A DNA stretch of 39,375 bases, from assembly GCA_019307065.1 (NCBI GenBank), contig JAFDKH010000039.1, positions 1 through 39,375 on the forward strand. Direction: 5' to 3'. Position numbers and translations under genes: made by a program. Below are positions 1 to 10,006 of the stretch, piece by piece. Source of the stretch: Deltaproteobacteria bacterium (GTDB taxonomy: Bacteria; Myxococcota; B64-G9). The notes beneath the pieces were generated by a model. It saw only the letters and a list, made by a program, of their open reading frames with translations, did not search any database and was not told the DNA's origin. Each line of letters begins with the position of its first letter. Position 1 is the stretch's first letter.

Positions 1-2491
1 TGAAAATAAAGTCCATCCCATCGGACCCCGGAGCTAAGGTCGGTGAACAGCCGTCCACGTAGAACTCGGTGGCGTTGACCGTGTCGTGAACCGGTACGGG
101 GAAGCCGGTCTTGATCGTGCCCAGAACTCCGTCGATGGCGTAGAGCATGCCGTCGTCGCAGCCGATATAAACAGTCTCCCCGTCCGAGCCCAGTCCCGGC
201 GAACTCCAGCATCCGGCGCCGGTAACGGGATACTCCCAGACGAAACTGCCGTCGTAGGCATCCAGGCAGACGATCCGGCCGTTTCCGGAGACGTCCACGT
301 CCTCGCCGAACACCACGTGGTCCTCCCCGGATCCGCCCAGGACGCGTAATGGCGAGCTGAACACCGCCCCGTTGGTCGGATAGACCCACTGCTCGACTCC
401 GCTGGAATCGACCGCCACGAAGCGATGGGTGGGACAGGTGACACTTTCCGAGTCGCCGATCGCGCCGAAATAGATCCAGCCGTCAAACGGCACCGAGACC
501 GGATCCGCATTGGGCGTTGAGTATACCTCGCATCCCTCGGCCACCGGTCCCCACTTCATCACCAAGCCGTTCAAGTCGGACAGGACCGGGTCGAAGGCAT
601 AAACGCCGTTGGAGGAACCCACATAGGCACTGGCATTATCCCAGGAGAGGGCCATCGAACTCAGGCCGCGGGCACTGTCGGGCAACGGATCGTTGAACAG
701 GATGTCGTGATTGCCGGGATGACCGCCGTCGACCTTCAACGGCCAGCCCCAGGAGTCGACGGTATAGATGTAATTGTTATCGATGTCCAGGGCCGGGGTG
801 GAAATGCCCCCGTAGATCATCTTTTCCCACAGGATTTCGCCGGGGCCGCCCCAGCGGGGGGTGCACATTGTCCGTTTCAGGAAATCGACCGAATTGTCGT
901 CGGTGTCTTTGATGGCCATATCGGGCTGGGCGACGCGGCTGAGGCAGTACATGATCTCGTCGCCGCTATCATATGCCGCGTTGGGGGCCGGGCTGCCCTC
1001 GACAACCGGTATGCTCCCCGCTCCCGTACCAGGGTAACCCACGGCGTCCACGGTCACCTGACCGGCCCATTGCACGATGACGCTGTCCGGGCCTTGCTGC
1101 AGATCGGCGATGGAATCCAGGACATCGTACCAGTCCGGATCGAAGACCGTGCTGGGGTGGGCAATTACGAAATAACCACCCGGGGGCAGTTCCAGCCCGT
1201 CCAGGTCGAATCTGACGTACTCCTCGCCGTTACTGCCGTTGATACCCACCACCGAGTAGTTGTCGAGTGACAGACCTTCCTCGCCCCACAGCTCGATGTA
1301 GACCTCCTCGCCGTCGGTGCCGTCGTCGTCGTACAGGATCTCGTTGATCAGCACCTTGCTCGGGGCGGTGTCGTTGACGCAGTTGCCCTTGTAACACAGC
1401 GTACCTCCGGAGCAGGTGGTCATCGCGCCCATCTCCACGCAGGGATCGCCGTCGAAGTCGGCGCAGATCATCACGTCGTTTCCATCACAGTAGCGCTCGC
1501 CCACTTCACACTCGTCCTCGCAGATGGGCTCACAAGTGCCGGTGGCCGCCTGGCACTCCTCGCTGCCGGTACAGTAGTTAATGTCTCCAAGATCCAGGCA
1601 CTCGTCGGCATCCAAGTAATCGCACACCCGCCAGCCAATAGTCCCCTCGCAGACAGTTATCGGCGGGGAGTCGGTGGTGCACTCGTCCTGGCAAGTCTCC
1701 TCGCAGATGCCGTTCGAGCATACCCAACCACTGGTACAGTCCGTGGCGTCCCCCCACTCCAGGCAGGAATCCTGGTCCCAGTTGCCACAGGTTTCATAGG
1801 TGTCTTCGTCGGCGCACTGCTTGTCCCCGGTGTTCACGCACTCATTGATGCAGTCGTCCACGCAGGCCGGATCCAGCGGATCGCAGATCTCGCCTTCCAC
1901 GCAGGTGTCAATCAATCCCCACTCCAGGCAGGGATCGGCATCGTGGTTGGCGCACAGCTCCACAGTGTTGTTGGTGCAGCGCTTCTCCCCCTGGGTACAT
2001 TCGGTGGGGCAGTTGTCAACGCACTGGGCGGTTTCCTCGCTACAGATCTCCCACTCCTCGCAGGGCGTCACCGCCAGCCAGTCGCGGCAGGAATCGCCGT
2101 CCCCCGACTCACCGCACTGCCGCCAGCCCGAACCGAAGCACTCGCGCTCGTCCACATCACATTCGTCGATGCAGTCCTCGGAACACACGCCGGCCGAGCA
2201 GGTCTCGTTCGCGTCGCAGGGGATCACGGTTCCCCACTCCAGACAGGAGTCGCCGTCACTGTTGCCGCACACCCGGTAGCCGTCGTCCTGACATATCTGG
2301 GAGCCTTGGGGCTCGCACTCGTCCTTGCAGTCCTCGACACATTGGCCGTTGACGCATTTCTCATCGGCGCCACAGGTGTCGATCACGCCCCACTCCAGGC
2401 AGGGGTCGGCGTCGTAGTTGGCGCACAACTCAACGTCTTTTTCGCCCGAGCATTGTTTTTGGCCCGCTTCACACGGACTGGTACAAGCGGT
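1..2491 (-). pseudogene. In-frame continuation of the Cys-rich protein: Cys repeats, lamin-tail domain, PQQ-like beta-propeller (partial at window edge)
   Basis: Reading the minus strand in the frame of the 288-residue upstream piece gives about 830 codons with no stop, from just after the TAA at 2492-2494 to base 1. Roughly 1380-2491 encodes more Cys-rich units of the same family (CLEWG motifs recur). About 855-1375 encodes a segment resembling a lamin-tail domain (starts near SKVLINEILYDDDG; contains ELPPGGYFVIAH). About 1-840 encodes beta-propeller-like repeats of PQQ/outer-membrane-protein type (motifs such as GTIKTGFPVP and SSPGLGSDGETVYIG). The preserved frame, coding bias and repeat match to the upstream part show this was one gene. 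It is called a pseudogene only because of the single nonsense codon; a base error or rare readthrough would restore a protein of over 1,100 residues. The C-terminus is outside the window. Confidence 0.72.
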
Positions 2492-3358
2492 TTAACACAT
2501 GCCGGTATCGATGTTGCAGATTTCCCAAGACTCGCAATTGGTAACCGCCGACCAGTCCAGACACAAGTCGGCGTCATGGTGGCCGCAGGTCCTGAAACCG
2601 GCATCCTGGCAAATACGTTCGCCGGCGTCGCAGTCATCGTTGCAGTCGGCCGAACAAACGCCGGCATCACAGGTCTGGCCCCCAGGGCACGGTGACCGGC
2701 TGCCCCACTCCAGGCAAGAATCGGCGTCCCAGTTGCCGCAAATTTCAAACCCATTGTAGGGCGGCGCAGCGCAGCGGACGTCGTCTGCATTGGGGCATTC
2801 TTGTGTACAATCCTCCTTGCATTCGCCGTCTAAGCAAGTATAACCAACCCCGCAACCGTTCAGCGGCCCCCATTCCAGGCAGTCGTCACCGTTGAGATCG
2901 CCGCAAACTCGATAGCCGTTAGCGCCGTCCTTGTCGCAAGCCTGGGCACCTATCCGGCTGCACTCGTCTTCACAGCTTGTCTTGCATTGGCCGTCGTTGC
3001 TATCACAAATCTGACCGGTCGGGCAGGCTTGCGGCGCTTCCCATTCCAGGCAGGTATCGTTATCGGGATCGCCGCAGGTTTGAAACTGATCGGTCGTGCC
3101 CGGGGCGCAACGCTGATCGCCGAAAGTGCACTCGTTGGTACAAGATTCGCACTTACTATTTACGCAGGATTGACCGCTCAAGCATGCATTCGAGCAAACC
3201 CCGCAATGATCCGAATTGCTGGAAGTGTCGACACACACCCCGCCGCACAAAGTCTGACCGGCCGGGCAATTCGACCCCGTACCGCTACTGCAACCGGCAC
3301 CGATAAAAGCAAAAACTGCAACTAACACCAGGAAACAAGACAGGGAACATCTCTTCAT
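2492..3358 (-). CDS. Secreted Cys-rich repeat lipoprotein, N-terminal part ending at an in-frame TAA
   Basis: This 288-residue reading frame starts at an ATG with a good ribosome binding site (GGAGG, 5 nt upstream). It opens with a lipoprotein-type signal peptide ending at the lipobox-like AFIGAGC, so the protein is probably exported and lipid-anchored. The mature part is a series of Cys-rich units of about 60 residues, each with a C-x3-E/D-C opening, a central 'CG..DxDxCLEWG' motif and a closing 'C..GxxCxxGxC'. The frame stops at TAA (2492-2494), but the same frame then continues without any stop to base 1 with the same repeats, so the stop interrupts a longer gene. Function is unknown; extracellular adhesion or surface binding is a guess from the architecture. 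The preceding 263 bases (3359-3621) separate it from the divergent transporter gene and hold no other visible gene. Confidence 0.8.
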   Translation of the reverse strand: MKRCSLSCFLVLVAVFAFIGAGCSSGTGSNCPAGQTLCGGVCVDTSSNSDHCGVCSNACLSGQSCVNSKCESCTNECTFGDQRCAPGTTDQFQTCGDPDNDTCLEWEAPQACPTGQICDSNDGQCKTSCEDECSRIGAQACDKDGANGYRVCGDLNGDDCLEWGPLNGCGVGYTCLDGECKEDCTQECPNADDVRCAAPPYNGFEICGNWDADSCLEWGSRSPCPGGQTCDAGVCSADCNDDCDAGERICQDAGFRTCGHHDADLCLDWSAVTNCESWEICNIDTGMC

Positions 3359-3621
3359 AACACCCTCCGGAAAAAAGTTCGTTTTTCAGACTACGGAATC
3401 TAAACGATTATTACGAGCCTGAAATTCAAAAAGTATTTGAATCTACACTATTGTGCCAAGAAATAAAAGCACCAGGCCAAGACCAACGGCTGAATCGTGC
3501 AAGCTGTTGGATTCACTTGTGTTATATGCCGACTTGACCATTCGAACGTCGCTTGAACCCTTGCTGCGACCATGCTAACGTCCTTCGCTCAAGCACCAAT
3601 CACAAACAATTCGGAGACCTC

Positions 3622-6309
3622 ATGGACGCTCCCGACAAATCATCTTCCAAGCTTTTACCGGCCAACGCCTATACCAAACTCGAACCCGGTCAAGAATACC
3701 ACCCGATTGTACCGGCTACGGATCTGAGACCCGAGGTAACCGTCTGGTCGATTGGGCTGGGAATCATAATGGTGATCGTCTTCTCGGCCGCCTGCGTCTA
3801 TATTGCTCTTAGAGCCGGGAACGGCATCGAGGCTTCAATTCCGATCGCCATCCTGGCCATCTTCTTCGGCATGATGAAGAAGATTAAAAGCACGATCCTA
3901 GAAAACGTCATGGTCCAGAGTGTCGGCCAGGCGGCCGGAGTAGTCGCTGCCGGCGCAACCTTCGTAGTGCCAGCTCTATATATCAATCAACTCGGCACAA
4001 GCTGGTGGTGGCAGATCTTCATTGCCTGCACTGTAGGTGGAATCCTGGGCGTAGTAATGATTATTCCTTTACGAAAGTACTTCGTAAAGGACTTGCATGG
4101 CGAGTTACCTTTTCCAGAAGCAACTGCTATCAATGAAGTCCTGATCACAGGTGAAAGTTCTGCCGGTGGCGCTGGTAAGATTCTGATCCTGGCCTTTCTG
4201 CTGGGGGCGGGTTTCGATTTTCTTACCGAGACAATCCACTTGTGGAATGCTGGCCTGACAACAGACGTACTCCCCTGGGGTGTCGGCGAGTCGCTGTCAG
4301 GGTTACGAATCGAAATACAAATCGCCGGCATTGCCGCGCTGTTTGGCCTTGGCTACATTATCGGCATCAAGTATGCCTCAATTATCGCTTCTGGATCGGT
4401 ACTGGCGTATATCATCCTGGTTCCCCTAATCTACCTAATTGGTAAAACCTCGGGAACGTTCGCCTATGCCGGCAAGGCTTACAACCTAACCGATATGAGT
4501 TCGTACGGGATATTCAGTGCCTTCATCAAGCCCATCGGCATAGGCGCTATCGCCATAAGCGGCCTTATCGGAATCATTCGCATGGGCAAGATCGTCGTTG
4601 GTTCGGTCACTCTTGGCTTTAAAGGCCTCTCTAAAACCGGCCGGACTGCCACAACTGATATTCGCACTCAAACAGATATATCACCTAGAAATGTTCTACT
4701 CATCCAGCTAATTACCGTTCTTGTCATGGGCGCGTTTTTCTTCATTGTTGCCATGACAACCGAGGGACCTGATGGTGCCACCTATAGCTCCGGCGATAGT
4801 CTTTTATTCGCAGTAGTTGGCATGCTCGCCGGTTTCCTGCTGTCATTCCTCTTCACCCCAGTTGCCGCCCAGGCTATTGCCATTGTTGGGGTCAACCCGG
4901 TCTCGGGCATGACCTTGATCACTGTGGTGCTGGCCATCAGCATGCTGATCTTGGTGGGACTGAAAGGCGACGCCGGTATGATCATTGCACTGATCGTCGG
5001 TACCGCGGTTTGCACGGCACTCTCGACATCCGGTGCATTGATCTCCGACTTCAAGGTTGGTTATTGGGTTGGCGCCACCCCGCGCAATCAGCAGCGCTGG
5101 AAGTTCTTAGGCATTGTGGTTGCTGCTCTTGTAGTCGCTCTGGTGATCCCGTTGATGGACGAAGCATATCAGTTTTTGATCAAAGATCCGACTACCGGCC
5201 AATGGATTTCAAACGACAAAATACTCCCCGCTCCACAGGCCAACATGATCGCCGCGGTATCAAAGGGGTTAATGTCCGATCCTGCCAATCAACCTTGGAT
5301 ACTTTACGGATTGGGTGGATTGGTAGCCATTCTATTGTTAATGGCTGGAGTTCCCATGCTGGCCTTCGCTCTAGGCATGTACCTGCCCATCTCGATCAAC
5401 ATGGCGGTCCTTGCCGGAGCAATATGTGCATGGCTTATCTCTAAAACGGGAGGTAGCGAAAAAGTCCGCAAGACGCGGGCCGAGCAGGGCACGCTTATTG
5501 CTTCGGGTTTGATGGCCGGTGCAGCGTTAATTGGAATCCTGGCGGCGGTGTTTCGCTTGCCGAGCCTTGGTGCTCCGATCCAATACATGAGTGTTGGTGC
5601 AGACTATCGTTTGGAAGCAGTGGTTGAAGGCGAAGTTGTCAGAAAAGATGGCAAGGTGGTTCAGTCTTGCGACGAGGTGGATTTAGGAGAGGATCAAACG
5701 TGTAGCTTGCTTCTAAATCCTCAACCCTACCGGCTTGATGAAAACGATGTACTTATTTATGACCAGACTCTGCTAAATGAAACCCGCGAAAACCTGCGAA
5801 TCTTGCGCAACAATGTTGAAACCATTGCGTCGGCTGGTCGCTACGGTGGATTAACGTTAGGAGCGATTGATACTTTAGACGAGAAGCTCGGGCGTATTCT
5901 AGATGGCGAGCGACTTCCCGCTCCAGTAGTTGGAACCGGGGCACTTCTTTCATCGTCAGCTTCCTTGAAGTATGCAATGAAATTGCAGCATGTCACTGAG
6001 AAATCAGATCAATCCTTGGTTAATCTTGAGACAGCCTCTAAAGTCGCTGAAACCACGTTAAAGATTGATCGCTCGCTTCATCCCATGTTGTCCCATCCCT
6101 GGTATGCAGGTGGCATTGGAAAGGGCCTTGGGTTTCTAATGTTAGTAGTATTAGGGGTAGCTTGTTACTTGTTGGCCCGGATGGGGGCCCGCTGGCAACT
6201 GGCCAATGCCCCGCCGGATGAACCCGGACCGGATGCCGGCTCGGGAGCCGATCCTCAACCGGCGACCGAGCCGGACAAAACCGACGCCAAGGAGGCCGAA
6301 AGCGACTGA
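3622..6309 (+). CDS. OPT-family oligopeptide transporter
   Basis: A polytopic inner-membrane protein of about 895 residues resembling the oligopeptide transporter (OPT) superfamily, which imports peptides or metal chelates by secondary transport. The start is the ATG at 3622, preceded by GGAG at 7 nt; an upstream in-frame ATG at 3553 has no ribosome binding site. The N-terminal ~60% holds the typical alternating membrane segments, with the family-like stretch GELPFPEATAINEVL after the first helices. Before the last membrane helix lies a polar segment of about 150 residues (from YMSVGADYRLEAVVEG) that is not a usual part of the family and may be extracytoplasmic. The tail is acidic and Pro/Asp-rich. 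Its stop is 2 nt from the acetate kinase start, so the two are co-transcribed. The substrate cannot be told from sequence. Confidence 0.85.
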   Translation: MDAPDKSSSKLLPANAYTKLEPGQEYHPIVPATDLRPEVTVWSIGLGIIMVIVFSAACVYIALRAGNGIEASIPIAILAIFFGMMKKIKSTILENVMVQSVGQAAGVVAAGATFVVPALYINQLGTSWWWQIFIACTVGGILGVVMIIPLRKYFVKDLHGELPFPEATAINEVLITGESSAGGAGKILILAFLLGAGFDFLTETIHLWNAGLTTDVLPWGVGESLSGLRIEIQIAGIAALFGLGYIIGIKYASIIASGSVLAYIILVPLIYLIGKTSGTFAYAGKAYNLTDMSSYGIFSAFIKPIGIGAIAISGLIGIIRMGKIVVGSVTLGFKGLSKTGRTATTDIRTQTDISPRNVLLIQLITVLVMGAFFFIVAMTTEGPDGATYSSGDSLLFAVVGMLAGFLLSFLFTPVAAQAIAIVGVNPVSGMTLITVVLAISMLILVGLKGDAGMIIALIVGTAVCTALSTSGALISDFKVGYWVGATPRNQQRWKFLGIVVAALVVALVIPLMDEAYQFLIKDPTTGQWISNDKILPAPQANMIAAVSKGLMSDPANQPWILYGLGGLVAILLLMAGVPMLAFALGMYLPISINMAVLAGAICAWLISKTGGSEKVRKTRAEQGTLIASGLMAGAALIGILAAVFRLPSLGAPIQYMSVGADYRLEAVVEGEVVRKDGKVVQSCDEVDLGEDQTCSLLLNPQPYRLDENDVLIYDQTLLNETRENLRILRNNVETIASAGRYGGLTLGAIDTLDEKLGRILDGERLPAPVVGTGALLSSSASLKYAMKLQHVTEKSDQSLVNLETASKVAETTLKIDRSLHPMLSHPWYAGGIGKGLGFLMLVVLGVACYLLARMGARWQLANAPPDEPGPDAGSGADPQPATEPDKTDAKEAESD

Positions 6310-6311
6310 GC

Positions 6312-7553
6312 ATGAGTATCTTGACGCTCAATTGCGGCTCTTCGTCGCTCAAATATTCGGTCTTCGATACGGTCCAAGGCACCTTCATCTGCCGCGGCCT
6401 GGTTGAACGAATCGGCGACCGGGGCAGCCGCCTGACCCAGCATTACGCCCAGAATGAAACCTGTCTCGAACGTGATTGCCCCGACCACTCGGCCGCCGTT
6501 CAATTGGTCCTGGGTGTCTTGACCGAAGATCATGATTCGCCCCTGGCTGACATGAACAGCATCAAGGCGGTCGGCCACCGGGTCGTTCACGGCGGGGAAA
6601 AATTCGCCCGATCGGCTAAAGTGACCCAAGAATTGATTAGGGCGGTCGAGCAGGTGGCCGAGCTGGCCCCCTTGCACAACCCGCCCAACCTGGCCGGTAT
6701 CCGGGCCGCCCAAGAACTATTGCCCGATATTGAGCATGTCGCCGTTTTCGACACCGCCTTCCATCAGAGCATGCCGCCCGAGGCCTATATCTACCCGCTG
6801 CCATACGAGTGGTATGAAAAATACGGTATCCGCCGCTATGGCTTTCACGGGACTTCCCACCTGTACGTCTCGACTCGGGCCGCCAGCCTGCTCGGACGAG
6901 CTGTCGAAGATCTCAAGATTGTCACCTTGCATGTCGGCAACGGCGCTAGTGCTGCAGCGGTATCCCACGGTAAATCAATCGACACTTCGATGGGCTTCAC
7001 CCCGCTCGAAGGACTGGTCATGGGAACCCGTTGCGGCTGGATCGATCCGGCCATTGTGCTTTACGTGATGGAGCGCGAGAAGCTCGATAGTAATTCGATG
7101 GATCGTCTGTTGAACAAAAAAAGCGGTGTCTTGGGTATCAGCGGACAGTTCACCGATCGGCGCGATATATTGAAAGGCGCGCACAACGGAGATCGACGCT
7201 GCCAGTTGGCGATCGAAATCGAGAGCCGCTCGCTGAAAAAGACGATTGGCTCGTATGCCGCAGCCATGGGCGGACTCGACTGCGTGGTTTTTACAGCCGG
7301 AGTCGGAGAGAACTCCGCCCTAATTCGAGCCAAGGCTCTTGAGGATCTTTCGTTTTTAGGCATCCAGCTCGATACCGAACTAAACGAACAGGCCTGCGGG
7401 GGACAGCGCGAGGAGTTGATCACTACGCCCGCAAGCCCGGTCAAGGTTGCGGTGATTCCGACCAACGAAGAGTTAGTAATTGCCGAAGACACCCAGGCGA
7501 TCCTGCAGGGCTCTTTTTGCAACCAAGACCGTTTTCGGTATTCTTTCGAGTAA
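6312..7553 (+). CDS. ackA: Acetate kinase
   Basis: Acetate kinase interconverts acetyl phosphate + ADP and acetate + ATP in the cytosol. The 413-residue length is normal. Family motifs are present in order: NCGSSSLKYSV (nucleotide/phosphate loop), GHRVVHGGE, FDTAFHQSMP (catalytic Asp), YGFHGTSH, HVGNGASAAAV and TSMGFTPLEG. One oddity: the normally conserved R-[SC]-G-D-[IL]-D-P loop reads RCGWIDP, with Trp for Asp; whether it lowers activity is unknown. The gene follows the OPT transporter by 2 nt. It lies 7 kb from the BMC operon, which makes acetyl phosphate through PduL but has no kinase of its own, so this enzyme is the obvious candidate to harvest ATP from it. That link is an inference; both are also compatible with ordinary acetate metabolism. 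Confidence 0.95.
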   Translation: MSILTLNCGSSSLKYSVFDTVQGTFICRGLVERIGDRGSRLTQHYAQNETCLERDCPDHSAAVQLVLGVLTEDHDSPLADMNSIKAVGHRVVHGGEKFARSAKVTQELIRAVEQVAELAPLHNPPNLAGIRAAQELLPDIEHVAVFDTAFHQSMPPEAYIYPLPYEWYEKYGIRRYGFHGTSHLYVSTRAASLLGRAVEDLKIVTLHVGNGASAAAVSHGKSIDTSMGFTPLEGLVMGTRCGWIDPAIVLYVMEREKLDSNSMDRLLNKKSGVLGISGQFTDRRDILKGAHNGDRRCQLAIEIESRSLKKTIGSYAAAMGGLDCVVFTAGVGENSALIRAKALEDLSFLGIQLDTELNEQACGGQREELITTPASPVKVAVIPTNEELVIAEDTQAILQGSFCNQDRFRYSFE

Positions 7554-7580
7554 CCCGGGCCAGTCGTTTAAAACTCAAGA

Positions 7581-9917
7581 TCAGGAATTCATGCGTTCGA
7601 GGACCGCCTCGAAATCTCTAATAGTCGCCGGCTTGGCAATATAGTCATCCATCCCGACTTGTATGCAATGCTTGCGATCTTCATCCAGGGCATGGGCCGT
7701 CATGGCCACAATCCTGACCCGCCCGGATGAATCAGTTTCGCGTCTGCGGATCTCGCGGGTGGCTTCGAAGCCGTCCATCCCGGGCATTTGGCAATCCATG
7801 AAGATCAGGTCGTAAGTATTCGCAGCAATCATGTCGATCGCCTGACGGCCATCCATTGCCAATTCAACCCGGCAACCGAGTTTCTTGAGAATGGTCGCCG
7901 CCACCTCCTGGCTCACGTCATTGTCCTCGACAACCAATACCTTCAGGTCGAAACTCTTTGAGACAGTCGTAACTTTGGCTGTCGGGGCCGATCTGGACCC
8001 GAGTGAAACTTCACTCTGAATCGGCAGCAGCAGATCAAACCAAAACCTGGAACCCGAACCCGGCTGGCTCTCGACTTGCACGACCCCTCCCATTAATTCG
8101 ACTATTTGTTTGCTGATCGCCAACCCAAGACCGGTGCCCGAATAGGGCCGGGAAGCAGAAGCATCCACCTGAGTAAATACGTCGAATATTTGCCCCAATT
8201 TTCCATTGGGAATACCAATCCCGGTGTCTTGAACCGCCAAGCGGATTTTTGCCTGCTGTTTAGTTTTTTCCAGACATTCAGCTGAGACAAGAATGCTGCC
8301 CTGTTTGGTAAATTTCAAGGCATTGTCAACCAGGTTGGTCAGCACTTGGCGGATACGACCCGCATCGCCGACAACCATGCTGGGCGTCTCGGCCGCAAAA
8401 GCCACATTCAGCTTCAGCCCTTTTTCGACCGCGCGGGCCGACAGCAAGTGGGTTATATCTTCCATAGCCTGTTTCAAGTCGAAGGGGGCCGGTTCGATTG
8501 ACAGCCGGCCGGCCTCGATTTTCGAAAAGTCGAGCAGGTCGTTAATTATCGTCAGCAAGGCCCGACCCGAACGCAGCACGATTTCGGCGTACTGGCGCTG
8601 GCGCTGGTCAAGTTCAGTGTCGGACAGTAAAGAGGCAATTCCAATGATGCCATTCAGCGGGGTACGCAGTTCGTGGCCCATGTTGGCCAGAAACTCGCTT
8701 TTGGAGTGGCTGGCCGCCTCGGCTTGATCCTTGGCCTTTTGCAACTTTTCCTCGGCTTGCCTGCGTTCACTGATGTCGCGGGTAACACCCAGTATGCCTA
8801 TCGGTTTTCCGTCAGCGTCCCGCAAAAACGAGGTGCGCACCTCGCGTTTTTTAGGAAAACCCTCATCCTGCTCGAGCTCTTCTTTGAGAATGTCGGCGAC
8901 TCGAACCAGATCCTCGCCATTTGTGTATTTGTCGAAACTGATCTGCATGATTTCTTCAGCCGTATAACCCAATAATTGCGTAATCGATGGCGTCACATCG
9001 GTTACGCGCATGTTCAAGTCCATGGTCCAGATCACGTCCGAAACGTTTTCAGACAAAAGACGCAGCCGTTTTTCACTCTCTTCTAACTTCTTTCTGCTCT
9101 GCAAGCGTTCGGTAATGTCCCGTCCGATTACCAGGATTGCCGGACGCCCCTCGTGCTGGATGACCGAAGTGCTGACTGCCAGATCTCGCCTGGCTCCATC
9201 TTTCCCCTGGGCTTGCAAGTCCATCGAAACTTGTTGCTCTGCCCCGCTCATCAGGCGTGCGTAGGCATCGGCAGCCCGTTGGCGATCTTTTTCTGTCAGG
9301 AACTGTGTAAACGGCTGCCCGATCACATCGTCGATTTCGAAGCCGAAGATCTGCAGCATGGCCTGGTTGTTGAAGATAATCTTTCCATCCTGGACGATAG
9401 CGATCCCATCGCTGGCGGCCTCAACCAGGGCAAGGTAGCGCGCTTCCGATTCCTGACTGCGCTGGCGCCATTTGTCTTCAGCCTGCAGCTGCATTTTTTT
9501 GACCAGTTTGTCCTCGAACACGCGTTCGAGCAATTCAAGAAGAATTTCATGTTGAACAGGTTTTTGAATGTAACGAATGGCACCGCTGTCTATAGCAGCC
9601 ACGGCCGATTCCAAATCCGCGAAACCGGTTAGGACAATCGAAGTGCACTCGGGATCTCTATCTTTCAGCTTGATCAGCAGATCTAGTCCGGAACCATCGG
9701 GCAATCTCAAGTCTACCAAGATCACGTCGGGTTGGTATTCTACAGCTTTTTGCAAGGCCTCCGAACAACTCCCGGCCCTAACGAAAGCGTAACCCGCCTT
9801 TTGCAGAATTCCGCCGAGAATAGTGCACAGTTCCAGGTCGTCGTCGACGAGCAGCACTTTTTTACTGATTGTTGTCAGTCTCGGCCCCCCTTTGGCATTT
9901 TTCGAAAATCTGTCCAT
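7581..9917 (-). CDS. Hybrid sensor histidine kinase (REC-PAS-PAS-HisKA-HATPase-REC)
   Basis: A soluble signalling kinase of about 778 residues with no membrane segment. From the N-terminus: a receiver domain (KVLLVDDD; phospho-acceptor Asp in VILVDLRLPDG, near residue 69), two PAS domains (about 160-270 and 285-395), a HisKA dimerisation domain with the phospho-His in NMGHELRTPLNG, a HATPase with N box (NLVDNALKF), G1 (DTGIGIP) and G2 (GTGLGLAIS) motifs, and a C-terminal receiver (KVLVVEDND; acceptor Asp in LIFMDCQMPGMDG). The ATG at 9917 is preferred over a GTG at 9938; neither has a strong ribosome binding site. No separate output regulator is adjacent, so its partner is unknown. It is divergent from the gene at 10007 and convergent with ackA. 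Confidence 0.92.
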   Translation of the reverse strand: MDRFSKNAKGGPRLTTISKKVLLVDDDLELCTILGGILQKAGYAFVRAGSCSEALQKAVEYQPDVILVDLRLPDGSGLDLLIKLKDRDPECTSIVLTGFADLESAVAAIDSGAIRYIQKPVQHEILLELLERVFEDKLVKKMQLQAEDKWRQRSQESEARYLALVEAASDGIAIVQDGKIIFNNQAMLQIFGFEIDDVIGQPFTQFLTEKDRQRAADAYARLMSGAEQQVSMDLQAQGKDGARRDLAVSTSVIQHEGRPAILVIGRDITERLQSRKKLEESEKRLRLLSENVSDVIWTMDLNMRVTDVTPSITQLLGYTAEEIMQISFDKYTNGEDLVRVADILKEELEQDEGFPKKREVRTSFLRDADGKPIGILGVTRDISERRQAEEKLQKAKDQAEAASHSKSEFLANMGHELRTPLNGIIGIASLLSDTELDQRQRQYAEIVLRSGRALLTIINDLLDFSKIEAGRLSIEPAPFDLKQAMEDITHLLSARAVEKGLKLNVAFAAETPSMVVGDAGRIRQVLTNLVDNALKFTKQGSILVSAECLEKTKQQAKIRLAVQDTGIGIPNGKLGQIFDVFTQVDASASRPYSGTGLGLAISKQIVELMGGVVQVESQPGSGSRFWFDLLLPIQSEVSLGSRSAPTAKVTTVSKSFDLKVLVVEDNDVSQEVAATILKKLGCRVELAMDGRQAIDMIAANTYDLIFMDCQMPGMDGFEATREIRRRETDSSGRVRIVAMTAHALDEDRKHCIQVGMDDYIAKPATIRDFEAVLERMNS

Positions 9918-10006
9918 TGATAGGACAGGCCGGCCCACAGGTCAAGGACAATACGACCGTTACAACCGATTTGATGATTCTTGCGCGCTTTGCTACCTTG
10001 AGCGGC

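Noticed and set aside
2492..2494. Selenocysteine or pyrrolysine recoding of the internal stop
   Set aside because: The codon is TAA, not TGA or TAG, and no recoding structure is apparent downstream.
1800..2695. Long plus-strand reading frames (159 and 250 codons) opposite the Cys-rich gene
   Set aside because: They lie antisense to the Cys-codon-rich repeats, have no ribosome binding site or recognisable domain, and arise because GC-rich repeat codons leave few stops on the other strand.
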